DNA from: Bacteroidota bacterium | GTDB taxonomy: Bacteria; Bacteroidota; Bacteroidia; Chitinophagales; Chitinophagaceae | Reading direction: 5' to 3' | Length of the DNA: 13,015 nucleotides | Assembly (NCBI GenBank): GCA_023409975.1 | Contig: JAEYQO010000089.1 | Location: 1 to 13,015 of the forward strand | Translations under genes and position numbers: made by a program | In this document: positions 6,326 through 13,015 of the stretch, piece after piece | Position numbering within the stretch: the stretch's first letter is position 1 | How the letters are laid out: each line of letters starts with the position of its first letter | Notes under the pieces: model-generated | What the model was told of the DNA's origin: nothing | Databases searched by the model: none | Seen by the model: the letters and a program-made list of their open reading frames with translations, nothing else

Positions 6326-6363
6326 CTTCTGGTATTTTCTGCGAAAAAGAGCCCTTCAGTAGT

Positions 6364-6379
6364 AATTACACGTGTAATT
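6364..6379. promoter_or_regulatory. 16-bp perfect palindrome AATTACACGTGTAATT, candidate operator
   Basis: The sequence is self-complementary over all 16 bases and sits in the 74-base gap between the divergent pabC-like and lpxD-like genes. Its right half overlaps the -7 box TAATTTTG. A dimeric regulator bound here would block the plus-strand promoter and could also affect the minus-strand gene. The regulator is unknown. Confidence 0.6.
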
Positions 6380-6382
6380 TTG
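6375..6382 (+). promoter_or_regulatory. -7 box TAATTTTG of the lpxD-like gene
   Basis: Exact match to the Bacteroidota -7 consensus TAnnTTTG. Transcription would begin near 6388, leaving a leader of about a dozen bases before the ATG at 6400. No clear -33 element is seen. Confidence 0.55.
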
Positions 6383-6399
6383 CCCGAAATTAATTGATT

Positions 6400-7359
6400 A
6401 TGAAGCTGGATCAACCGGTATCGGTTCGCTGGGTAGCAGATTTTATTGGAGCATCCTTACAGGGTGATGCGGAACAGTTGGTAACCGGCCTGAACGAAAT
6501 ACATAAGGTTGAGCCGGGCGATATCTCGTTCGTGGATTTTGAAAAGTACTACGATAAATGCCTCCGGTCCGCAGCAACGGTCATCTTAATCAATAAGGAG
6601 GTGGAATGTCCGACAGGCAAAACGCTGCTCGTTCATCCTGATCCCTTCAGTGCCTATGTCTCGCTGGTTAAACATTTCAGGCCTTTCGAGGCAGCCAGCC
6701 ACCTCATAAATGAAACGTCCATGGTCGGCGAGGGTACCATCCTCCAGCCGAATGTGTTTATCGGCAATCATGTCAGGATCGGCAAGAATTGCCTGATCCA
6801 TCCTAATGTCACGATCTATGACCATAGCGTCATTGGAGATAATGTCATAATCCATGCAGGTACGGTCATCGGGTCGGATGCGTTCTATTTCAAACGCAGG
6901 AAGGATCGTTCCGTACAGTACGACAAGCTGGAAAGCTGCGGCAGGGTGGTGATTGAAGATTACGTCGAAATAGGAGCCTGTTGCACGATAGATAAGGGCG
7001 TTTCTGGTGATACCGTCATCGGCGAAGGCACCAAATTGGATAATCAGGTGCATGTTGGCCATGGTGCTGTCATAGGCAGAAACTGCCTGTTTGCTGCTCA
7101 GGTAGGCATTGCAGGGAAGGCGATAATTGAAGATGAGGTGATTCTCTGGGGTCAGGTGGGTGTTAGTAAGGACCTCAGGATCGGGAAGGGTGCGGTCGTT
7201 TATGCGCAGAGCGGTGTTCCTTCCAGCATCGAAGGCGGGAAGGTCTATTTCGGCAGTCCTGTGGAAGAGGCGAAGCTCAAAATGAAGGAACTTAATTGGG
7301 TGAAGCGGATCCCGGAAATCTGGGAGAGGCTGAATCGTACTAATGAAACCACATCCTGA
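6400..7359 (+). CDS. lpxD: LpxD-type UDP-3-O-acylglucosamine N-acyltransferase
   Basis: LpxD adds the N-linked hydroxyacyl chain to UDP-3-O-acyl-glucosamine, using acyl-ACP, early in lipid A synthesis. I chose the ATG at 6400 (MKLDQPVSVRWVADFIGA) over an upstream TTG at 6394. The N-terminal uridine-binding domain (residues 1-95) contains EIHKVEPGDISFVDFEKYY. From about 105 to 275 runs a left-handed beta-helix of hexapeptide repeats (IGNHVRIGKNCLIHPNVTIY, then VIGDNVIIHAGTVIGSDAF). LDNQVHVGHGAVIG places the catalytic His at H221. A helical C-terminus (EEAKLKMKELNWVKRIPEIW) follows. At 319 residues it is somewhat shorter than the classical enzyme. It is not beside lpxA, lpxC or fabZ, so it may be a second LpxD-like paralogue. 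Its stop codon abuts that of the convergent gene. Confidence 0.88.
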   Translation: MKLDQPVSVRWVADFIGASLQGDAEQLVTGLNEIHKVEPGDISFVDFEKYYDKCLRSAATVILINKEVECPTGKTLLVHPDPFSAYVSLVKHFRPFEAASHLINETSMVGEGTILQPNVFIGNHVRIGKNCLIHPNVTIYDHSVIGDNVIIHAGTVIGSDAFYFKRRKDRSVQYDKLESCGRVVIEDYVEIGACCTIDKGVSGDTVIGEGTKLDNQVHVGHGAVIGRNCLFAAQVGIAGKAIIEDEVILWGQVGVSKDLRIGKGAVVYAQSGVPSSIEGGKVYFGSPVEEAKLKMKELNWVKRIPEIWERLNRTNETTS

Positions 7360-8073
7360 TCATCTACGCTCTCTGGGTGAATATTCCCATTTTTTAATGG
7401 GTACTGCTATCCTGTAACTAAGTTGTAACATCGTCAGTTTACCCTGCAGTCCCATCGCCTCAGGAACACCATTTACCTGAACAGTATATGGAACGGGCTC
7501 AGGAAACAGATCCAATGGCGTCATCAATGCCCTTAGCTGCAGACCGGAATTGCCGAACAGATTAAATTGATACTCCACGCCGGCACCGCAGATCAGCACC
7601 CACCTGTTAGTATTGACATCTGTCTGACTGCTGAGCTCCAGGTGGTTTCCCTCACCTCTGAGGTTCCAGAAGTCAAAGAATCCTGCTCCAAGATGAACAG
7701 AGGGCAGTACCCATCGGTTCTTCTCTAAGGCAATATTTAAAGCGCTCCCCAATAGTACCAGACTGCTGACCTGCTCATACCGGTGTTTACCACTCGCCCC
7801 GGATGGTAAAGGCAGGCCAATTCGCGTGGTACCCAGAGATCCATCCAGCATCAGGTCGAAATTCTGGCTTGTCCTGAATCGAAGACCTAATATCGCCACA
7901 GGGGAGGGTAGTATCCCGACGCCGCCCGTTTCCATGACCTCCTCGTCCCTGAAAAAGAAATCTGAAGAAACCCCAGCTCCGCCATATAAATGCAGCGACT
8001 GGGCCCGGACTTCAACAATAAGGGAAGTGCCAGGCAGCAGGACGAGAAGTAAGATGGTTCTGAAGCGTTTCAT
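7360..8073 (-). CDS. Predicted outer-membrane beta-barrel protein, function unknown
   Basis: Not a family I can name firmly. Seen: a signal peptide (MKRFRTILLLVLLPGTSLIVEVRA, cut before QSL). About 210 residues of alternating beta-strand sequence follow, with Gly and aromatic residues at turns (HLYGGAGVSSDFFF, VHLGAGFFDFWNLRG, WVLICGAGVEYQFNLFG). The last strand is LTMLQLSYRIAVPI and the tail KKWEYSPRERR is basic, so there is no terminal aromatic. I chose the ATG at 8073 because it begins a textbook signal peptide; an upstream in-frame TTG at 8082 only adds MGT. The gene ends flush against lpxD, tail to tail, with no terminator in between. An outer-membrane barrel is the best guess. Confidence 0.68.
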   Translation of the reverse strand: MKRFRTILLLVLLPGTSLIVEVRAQSLHLYGGAGVSSDFFFRDEEVMETGGVGILPSPVAILGLRFRTSQNFDLMLDGSLGTTRIGLPLPSGASGKHRYEQVSSLVLLGSALNIALEKNRWVLPSVHLGAGFFDFWNLRGEGNHLELSSQTDVNTNRWVLICGAGVEYQFNLFGNSGLQLRALMTPLDLFPEPVPYTVQVNGVPEAMGLQGKLTMLQLSYRIAVPIKKWEYSPRERR

Positions 8074-8117
8074 TGTACCCAACGAAGTTCGCTATCCCAT
8101 ACGAATCCCAAACCTGC

Positions 8118-8149
8118 AAAAATGGCTCCGGACACTGTCCGGAGCCATT
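8118..8149 (-). terminator. Strong intrinsic terminator of the 59-residue small gene
   Basis: On the minus strand AATGGCTCCGGAC and GTCCGGAGCCATT form a perfect 13-bp stem with a 3-base loop, followed by TTTTTG. It lies about 37 bases after the stop of the small gene at 8186-8365, which it would terminate. It is also upstream of the next minus-strand gene, which therefore needs its own promoter. Confidence 0.85.
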
Positions 8150-8185
8150 GCTCATTCTCAATTCGGGTTATCTTAACCATTCAGG

Positions 8186-8365
8186 CTAAGCCCCGTGCTT
8201 ATCCTTATCTCTGCTGTTCGGCTTGCGTCCCTGCCGATTCGTACGTTCCTTATAAGTATTGTCTTTCCGTTCGCGGCTGTCGAGATTATCCTTGTTCTCT
8301 GGCCTTGGAATATTGGAAACATACTGTTTGCTCTGCTTGTTATTCTGATTCCTTGATCCTTTCAT
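8186..8365 (-). CDS. Small, very basic, hydrophilic 59-residue protein
   Basis: A complete ATG-to-TAG frame of 59 residues, starting MKGSRNQNNKQSKQYVSNIP and ending NSRDKDKHGA. It has 17 Lys/Arg against 8 Asp/Glu, 13 Asn/Gln, one Leu, and no Cys, Trp or Phe, so it is probably disordered and could bind nucleic acid or ribosomes. It has no signal peptide or membrane segment. A gene is supported by its coherent composition, its position between the dnaK terminator (8449-8480) and its own strong terminator (8118-8149), and the lack of any other product in this gap. A near-consensus -7 box (TAGATTTT, minus strand, 8417-8424) is a possible promoter. An 11-codon frame starting at 8375 overlaps the start in another phase. 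I know no family for it. Confidence 0.62.
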   Translation of the reverse strand: MKGSRNQNNKQSKQYVSNIPRPENKDNLDSRERKDNTYKERTNRQGRKPNSRDKDKHGA

Positions 8366-8448
8366 AAAACATCATTTTCCAATCAGTTATAAAAAAGCCG
8401 TTCCCCGGAGTATCTGAAAATCTAAACAACTTGCTAAAGTCGGGGCAT

Positions 8449-8480
8449 AAAAAAAGGCTGCCCTTTCGGAACAGCCTTTT
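8449..8480 (-). terminator. Intrinsic terminator of dnaK
   Basis: On the minus strand AAAAGGCTG pairs with CAGCCTTTT around an inner TTCC-GAAA-GGG cap, followed by a T7 tract running into ATG. It starts 19 bases after the dnaK stop codon. The plus-strand reading also has A- and T-rich flanks. Confidence 0.88.
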
Positions 8481-8499
8481 GATATCAAATGAAGGTTGA

Positions 8500-10398
8500 T
8501 TATTTCACCTCTTCGTATTCTGCATCTGCGACGCTGCCATCATTATTGTTTCCTGCTGCCTGCTGTCCGCCGTCTGCACCATTTCCGCCCGCCTGTTGCT
8601 GAGCATTATAAATGTGCTGACTGGCTGTTTGCCATGCTGCATTCAGTTCTTCCATAGCCTTGTCGATCGCATCCAGGTCTTCAGATTTATGGGCGTCTTT
8701 CAGCTTGCTTAAGGCAGCCTCTACCTTGCTCTTCTCATCAGCAGGGATCTTATCGCCGTAATCCTTCAGTTGCTTCTCGCTGTTGAAGATCAATCCATCT
8801 GCCATGTTCAGCTTTTCCACACGCTCACGAACTTGCTTGTCAGCCTCTTCATTGGCTTTGGCCTCATTCTTCATTTTTTCAATCTCCTCCTTGCTCAGTC
8901 CGGAACCCGCTTCGATACGGATATTCTGTTGTTTGCCGGTGCCTTTATCCTTAGCGGTAACATGGAGGATACCGTTGGCATCAATATCAAAGATGACTTC
9001 GATCTGAGGCACGCCGCGAGGAGCAGGTGGAATGCCATCGAGGATGAATCTACCGAGAGACTTGTTGTCTTTTGACATCGGACGCTCACCCTGAAGTACA
9101 TTGATCTCCACACTCGGCTGATTGTCAGCAGCGGTAGAGAAGGTCTCACTCTTCTTGGTCGGGATGGTCGTGTTCGATTCGATCAGTTTGGTCATCACAC
9201 CACCCATGGTTTCAATACCCAGTGACAGCGGTGTTACGTCCAGCAGCAATACATCTTTCACATCACCGGTGAGTACACCCCCCTGGATAGCTGCACCAAT
9301 CGCTACTACTTCGTCAGGGTTAACACCACGGTGTGGCTTTTTGCCAAAGAATTTCTCAACAACTTCCTGAACCTTTGGAATACGTGTAGAACCACCAACA
9401 AGGATAACTTCGTCGATGTCAGAAGTGCTCATACCCGCATCTTTAAGGGCCTTGCGGCAAGGCTCCAGGGTGCGTTCAACAAGAGCGTCTGCCAGTTGCT
9501 CAAACTTTGCACGGGTAAGTTTCCTCACAAGGTGCTTGGGCACACCGTCAACTGCAGTGATATAAGGGAGGTTGATCTCTGTTTCCTGTGAAGAAGACAA
9601 TTCAATCTTAGCTTTCTCCGCAGCTTCTTTCAGGCGCTGCCATGCCATAGGATCCTTGTGCAGGTCTACAGCCTCGTCTTTCCTGAACTCATCTGCCAGC
9701 CAGTCCATGATCACTTTGTCGAAGTCGTCACCACCCAGATGGGTATCACCGTTGGTCGACTTCACTTCAAAAACACCGTCGCCCAGTTCCAGGATAGAGA
9801 TATCGAAAGTACCGCCACCAAGGTCAAATACTGCAATCTTACTATCGCTGTGCTGTTTGTCAAGACCATAAGCCAGTGCCGCTGCCGTAGGCTCGTTGAT
9901 GATCCTGCGGACGTTCAATCCTGCAATTTCACCAGCTTCTTTTGTTGCCTGGCGTTGTGCATCGTTGAAGTAGGCCGGAACAGTGATGACCGCCTCTTTT
10001 ACTTCCTGGCCCAGAAAATCTTCTGCTGTTTTCTTCATCTTCTGAAGGATCATTGCAGAAATCTCCTGAGGGGTATACATACGGCCCTCGATATCAACCC
10101 TGGGCGTATTGTTGTCGCCTTTTACGATCTTGTAAGAGTTATGGGTCATCTCATCGCTGACTTCGTCAAAACGACGGCCCATATACCTCTTGATGGACAT
10201 GATAGTGTTTGTAGGATTCGTGATTGCCTGGCGTTTAGCAGGATCACCAACTTTACGCTCGCCGTTCTTCAGAAATGCCACGATGGATGGGGTAGTGCGG
10301 CGACCTTCGTCGTTTGCGATCACTACCGGTTCGTTACCCTCCATCACTGAAACACAGGAGTTGGTGGTTCCCAGGTCTATGCCAATGATTTTTGCCAT
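8500..10398 (-). CDS. dnaK: Chaperone DnaK (Hsp70)
   Basis: Cytoplasmic ATP-driven chaperone working with DnaJ and GrpE in protein folding. The 632 residues match the family length. The nucleotide-binding domain has the phosphate-1 loop IGIDLGTTNSCV (5-16), the phosphate-2 loop DLGGGTFD (192-199) and VILVGGSTRIPKV (331-343). The conserved linker VLLLDVTP is at 383-390. The beta-sandwich substrate domain (TPLSLGIETMGGVMTKLI…) and the helical lid follow. The tail is Gly/Asn/Gln-rich and ends EYEEVK, the usual bacterial type. The ATG is fixed by MAKIIGIDLGTTNS. No grpE or dnaJ adjoins it, and it has its own terminator, so it appears monocistronic. I find no CIRCE (HrcA) element upstream; an imperfect dyad lies at 10464-10501. 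Confidence 0.98.
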   Translation of the reverse strand: MAKIIGIDLGTTNSCVSVMEGNEPVVIANDEGRRTTPSIVAFLKNGERKVGDPAKRQAITNPTNTIMSIKRYMGRRFDEVSDEMTHNSYKIVKGDNNTPRVDIEGRMYTPQEISAMILQKMKKTAEDFLGQEVKEAVITVPAYFNDAQRQATKEAGEIAGLNVRRIINEPTAAALAYGLDKQHSDSKIAVFDLGGGTFDISILELGDGVFEVKSTNGDTHLGGDDFDKVIMDWLADEFRKDEAVDLHKDPMAWQRLKEAAEKAKIELSSSQETEINLPYITAVDGVPKHLVRKLTRAKFEQLADALVERTLEPCRKALKDAGMSTSDIDEVILVGGSTRIPKVQEVVEKFFGKKPHRGVNPDEVVAIGAAIQGGVLTGDVKDVLLLDVTPLSLGIETMGGVMTKLIESNTTIPTKKSETFSTAADNQPSVEINVLQGERPMSKDNKSLGRFILDGIPPAPRGVPQIEVIFDIDANGILHVTAKDKGTGKQQNIRIEAGSGLSKEEIEKMKNEAKANEEADKQVRERVEKLNMADGLIFNSEKQLKDYGDKIPADEKSKVEAALSKLKDAHKSEDLDAIDKAMEELNAAWQTASQHIYNAQQQAGGNGADGGQQAAGNNNDGSVADAEYEEVK

Positions 10399-10463
10399 AA
10401 AAAAACTATTAAGTGTTGTGTTTAATTCGGTTTACGGTAAGGATTGGTCAAGCAATATGCCAT

Positions 10464-10501
10464 TTGCCAGGGCTGCGCAATATTGTCAGCCGTTCTGCCA
10501 A
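10464..10501. promoter_or_regulatory. Imperfect dyad upstream of dnaK
   Basis: Plus strand: TTGCCAG-GGCTG, then a centre containing the palindrome CAATATTG, then CAGCC-gtt-CTGCCAA. GGCTG/CAGCC is a perfect inner pair. TTGCCAG and CTGCCAA are complementary at 6 of 7 positions. It lies 66-103 bases upstream of the dnaK ATG in a 223-base gene-free stretch. It could be an operator or a leader structure. Its function is inferred only from symmetry and place. Confidence 0.35.
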
Positions 10502-10621
10502 CCTGTTATTCCACGCCATTTCCGCTCCGGCTATTTTTCAGCCAGAACAGATATGACGGTCTGAATGACAGCAGTTTTTTGACCTGAAGTCACTCACGAC
10601 CTGACAAAGCGGATGGTAAAC

Positions 10622-11662
10622 CTACCTGGAAGTAAAGCCCTGAATCTTCAGTGGCTCAGTCATCGTGTGGTTACGGAGTTTGGCAAAGGTGACCGAATCA
10701 ATCTGCACGCCTTCTCTGAGGACAGAGGCTCTTGAAGCGAAGAGCCCGTATGCATCGGCTCCCAGAATGTTGGTATAGAGCGGCTTGATCTGGTCTGCCG
10801 TTAAACCTCCCGACTGTACCTGGTTAATTCTTACATAGTTGGCGTATTCCGGACCTGCCGCATTGAGGACGAGCTCACAACTATCCAGTTGCCTGATGAC
10901 ATTCGCAGGCGCAGGACCCATCACATCTCGTAAAAAGGAAAACAGCGAGCTGTGACGAATATCGAAATTGTCCTGTCCCTGATCGAAAGACGTTACCACA
11001 TTCTTTGTACCCATCGGATAGTCTGCGGAGTGTTCGGTTTCAACACCGGTGACCATATTTACATCCACCCAATGAAACCGGAGTATTCCTTCGATCACGC
11101 TGATTTCCTTCCCAAAACGGTATACGATTTTAACGATGGCATTCGGATCGTCGGGCCGGTCAAAATTCAGTTTGGTAAAAGAAGGGAAAGTCAGTTTCAC
11201 CGTATCAACGATCGATATCTCAGACGAATCTACCTCGCTGGTCTGCAGATTCGTGATCACCAGCCTGTAACGGCTCGCAGCATTCAGAGAACTGCTGAAT
11301 TTGTAAACATAGTTAGGCTCTCTGAAGAACATTCCGGAATCCTTCACAATACCTTCCTGCGATAGGTTCACTCTTGGCAAAACAGTATTGCTCACCAAAG
11401 AGTTACCAATGAATTCCTTCATCCGGACTTCCAGCGAAGGATAATAATTGGAATCCGGCTCCTGAGCCATACTGATGGCCGATTTGTGCTCATCAATAAA
11501 ACCCTTTTGAACTCGTATATAGTGAACAGTATCGTTAATGCTCAGCAGGCCGTAAGCAATCGTAATGTCTTTATAAGGAGCGGCGACTTCAAAGTCTTCT
11601 GAGCAGCTTACCCAGCCCAGGGAAATACAACCAATCAGTATAGCAAATAAGATGCGCTTCAT
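10622..11662 (-). CDS. Outer-membrane lipoprotein of unknown function, DUF4249-like layout
   Basis: Seen: a lipoprotein signal (MKRILFAILIGCISLGWVSC) with C20 as the modified Cys, followed by SEDFEV. Acidic residues right after the Cys resemble the Bacteroidota lipoprotein export signal that sends lipoproteins to the cell surface. The remaining 320 residues are strand-rich, with no enzyme motif that I recognise. The opening (YKDITIAYGLLSINDTVHYI) and the Ig-like strand pattern recall the DUF4249 lipoproteins, but I cannot confirm membership. Those proteins often sit next to TonB-dependent receptors; none is present here. An exact TATCTTTG promoter box lies 24-31 bases before the ATG. No clear terminator follows it before dnaK. 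Confidence 0.75.
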   Translation of the reverse strand: MKRILFAILIGCISLGWVSCSEDFEVAAPYKDITIAYGLLSINDTVHYIRVQKGFIDEHKSAISMAQEPDSNYYPSLEVRMKEFIGNSLVSNTVLPRVNLSQEGIVKDSGMFFREPNYVYKFSSSLNAASRYRLVITNLQTSEVDSSEISIVDTVKLTFPSFTKLNFDRPDDPNAIVKIVYRFGKEISVIEGILRFHWVDVNMVTGVETEHSADYPMGTKNVVTSFDQGQDNFDIRHSSLFSFLRDVMGPAPANVIRQLDSCELVLNAAGPEYANYVRINQVQSGGLTADQIKPLYTNILGADAYGLFASRASVLREGVQIDSVTFAKLRNHTMTEPLKIQGFTSR

Positions 11663-11685
11663 GCGTTCAGTTGAAAAAAGAAGGT

Positions 11686-11693
11686 CAAAGATA
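11686..11693 (-). promoter_or_regulatory. -7 box TATCTTTG of the lipoprotein gene
   Basis: The minus strand reads TATCTTTG, an exact TAnnTTTG match 24 bases before the start codon at 11662. The predicted start near 11680 gives a leader of roughly 18 bases, a common arrangement in this phylum. Confidence 0.55.
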
Positions 11694-11903
11694 ACTTATT
11701 CTCCCTACCACCAGACGGCCAACGATGCAGCTGATAACTTTTTATAATCTGATGACAGAAACCAGATATTCCATTGCAAGATTGGTTTTCACACAATGTT
11801 GACTTGCTGATGATATGCTGGTGATGCTGCGCCCGGGAGCCTTCAATTAAGCAGAAGGCAGGCAGATCCCTGACCATCCACAACGACTTCGTTACAGATC
11901 AAC

Positions 11904-11911
11904 TATTTTTG
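11904..11911 (+). promoter_or_regulatory. -7 box TATTTTTG of argS
   Basis: An exact TAnnTTTG match ending 17 bases before the argS ATG, giving a leader of about a dozen bases. The 210 bases between this box and the divergent box at 11686-11693 hold no convincing gene or repeat. Confidence 0.5.
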
Positions 11912-11928
11912 GCCCAAAGCATCATTAA

Positions 11929-13015
11929 ATGACTCTGGTAGAGCAAATCAAGCTGGCAGCGGAAGACGCACTGAAACATCTTTTCCCCGAAACCGAAATT
12001 CCTCAGGGACAGGTGGCCGTAAATCAGACCAAACCCGAATTTGAAGGCGATTACACCATCGTCCTGTTCCCATTTTTGAAGCTGCTCCGGCAAAAGCCTG
12101 AGGCACTCGGAACTTCTTTGGGCAACTACCTGGTAGAGAAAACACCGCTTTTCGAAAAATTCCAGATCGTCAGCGGCTTCCTGAATCTCACTGTCAAGGA
12201 CAGCTTCTGGACGTCCTTTCTCCTGAATCATTTTAATGACCCGCACTTCGGCGAACAACCTAAACATGATCACAGGGTCATGGTGGAATATTCCTCGCCA
12301 AACACAAATAAACCCCTGCATTTTGGCCATCTCAGGAATATTTTCCTGGGCTATGCCGTGTCGGAAATTCTCAAAGCCAATGGCCACCAGGTTGTAAAAT
12401 CCAATCTGGTCAACGACCGGGGCATCCATATCTGCAAGTCCATGATAGCCTGGAAGCATTTTGCCAATGGCGATACACCACAAAGCAGCGGTATAAAAGG
12501 CGACCATCTGGTAGGCGACTACTATGTTCGGTTTAATGATGAATACAAAAAGCAAATTGCTGATCTGGTAGCTCAGGGGATGGAGGAAGAGAAGGCTAAG
12601 ATCGAGGCCCCCATCATGAAGGAGGCACAACAAATGCTCCGGGAGTGGGAAGCCGGAGATCCTGAAGTACGCAAGCTCTGGGAGACTATGAACGGCTGGG
12701 TCTACGAGGGTTTCTTCGCCTCATACGATCGTCTGGGTGTCGACTTTGACAAAATGTACTACGAAAGTGATACCTACCTCCTCGGTAAGGAACTGGTGGA
12801 GCGTGGACTGCAAAAGGGTGTGCTCTTCAAGAAGGAAGACGGATCTGTCTGGATCGATCTCACAGAACAGGGGCTCGACCAGAAACTGCTGCTTCGTTCA
12901 GACGGTACCTCCGTTTACATGACACAGGACCTGGGTACTGCCCGGCTAAAATATAACGACTTCAAGCTGGATCAGTCTATCTATGTTATCGGCGATGAAC
13001 AGAATTACCATATGC
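11929..13015 (+). CDS. argS: Arginyl-tRNA synthetase, N-terminal 362 residues (cut by window end)
   Basis: Class I synthetase that charges tRNA-Arg in the cytoplasm. The frame is open from the ATG at 11929 to the window edge. The N-terminal domain (about residues 1-100, TLVEQIKLAAEDALKHLF… FEGDYTIVLFPFLK) is the ArgRS-specific tRNA-D-loop-binding module. The catalytic domain then opens VEYSSPNTNKPLHFGHLRN, with the HIGH-type motif HFGH at 131-134. NLVNDRGIHICKSMIAW, KLWETMNGWVYEGF and SVYMTQDLGTARLKY are further family blocks, and the visible part ends YVIGDEQNYHM. The KMSK region and the anticodon-binding domain lie beyond the window. The start is supported by a promoter box 18 bases upstream and by the domain beginning at once. 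Minus-strand frames over it are shadows. Confidence 0.95.
   Translation, partial: MTLVEQIKLAAEDALKHLFPETEIPQGQVAVNQTKPEFEGDYTIVLFPFLKLLRQKPEALGTSLGNYLVEKTPLFEKFQIVSGFLNLTVKDSFWTSFLLNHFNDPHFGEQPKHDHRVMVEYSSPNTNKPLHFGHLRNIFLGYAVSEILKANGHQVVKSNLVNDRGIHICKSMIAWKHFANGDTPQSSGIKGDHLVGDYYVRFNDEYKKQIADLVAQGMEEEKAKIEAPIMKEAQQMLREWEAGDPEVRKLWETMNGWVYEGFFASYDRLGVDFDKMYYESDTYLLGKELVERGLQKGVLFKKEDGSVWIDLTEQGLDQKLLLRSDGTSVYMTQDLGTARLKYNDFKLDQSIYVIGDEQNYHM

Noticed and set aside
6586..7062. 158-residue minus-strand frame
   Set aside because: Antisense to the hexapeptide repeats of lpxD; repeat periodicity keeps the other frames open.
8390..8447. CCCCG…CGGGG pairing and T6 tract upstream of the small gene, considered as an attenuator or riboswitch
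   Set aside because: Only 5 bp pair across more than 30 bases and the hairpin does not abut the T-run; no known riboswitch core is visible.
9658..10350. 230-residue plus-strand frame and several shorter ones within 8770-10564
   Set aside because: All are antisense shadows of dnaK, which is certain.
11659..11883. 74-residue minus-strand frame whose stop overlaps the lipoprotein ATG (ATGA)
   Set aside because: The coupling is suggestive, but the frame runs across the exact TATCTTTG promoter box. Its composition (many Cys, His and Gln, no signal or domain) looks random.
11899..12633. 244-residue minus-strand frame
   Set aside because: It is antisense to argS, whose plus-strand frame has clear synthetase motifs throughout.
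1..13015. CRISPR array, restriction-modification, toxin-antitoxin or phage genes
   Set aside because: I saw no regularly spaced direct repeats and no gene with such motifs; apart from the IS the content is housekeeping and envelope genes.

Overview
The window looks like a chromosomal segment of a Bacteroidota (Bacteroidetes) bacterium with moderate GC, plausibly from the Chitinophagaceae/Saprospira side of the phylum; that finer placement is only a guess. The evidence is a C-terminal type IX secretion sorting domain, several promoter boxes of the Bacteroidota form TAnnTTTG, a surface-type lipoprotein with acidic residues after the lipidated Cys, small outer-membrane beta-barrels, and a tmRNA whose tag reads GESNYAMAA.

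Layout. 1-1224: right-hand part of an IS3-family insertion sequence (partial orfA, frameshift signal, orfB, long non-coding tail, right terminal repeat). 1242-1370: a 13-bp perfect inverted repeat, then the terminator of the tmRNA gene. 1393-1763 (-): ssrA (tmRNA). 1906-2982 (+): secreted thioredoxin-fold/Omp28-like protein with a T9SS sorting tail. A shared terminator (3004-3032) separates it from gltX (3039-4562, -). 4690-5262 (-): small outer-membrane beta-barrel with its own terminator. 5525-6325 (-): class IV aminotransferase (pabC-like). It is divergent from 6400-7359 (+), an LpxD-type acyltransferase, and a 16-bp palindrome lies between the two. 7360-8073 (-): predicted outer-membrane protein, convergent with lpxD at zero spacing. 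8186-8365 (-): very basic 59-residue small protein with its own strong terminator. 8500-10398 (-): dnaK. 10622-11662 (-): lipoprotein. 11929-end (+): argS, cut by the window edge.

Function. Most genes are housekeeping: translation (gltX, argS), ribosome rescue (ssrA), protein folding (dnaK), lipid A synthesis (lpxD) and probably folate synthesis (pabC-like). Cell-envelope genes are scattered among them. Nearly every gene looks like its own transcription unit, with private terminators and frequent strand switches, so there is no obvious multi-gene operon. I see no defence island, CRISPR array or clear new multi-gene system. The most rewarding details are the RNA structure after the IS3 slippery site, the unlisted small basic gene behind dnaK, the palindrome over the lpxD promoter, and an imperfect dyad upstream of dnaK.
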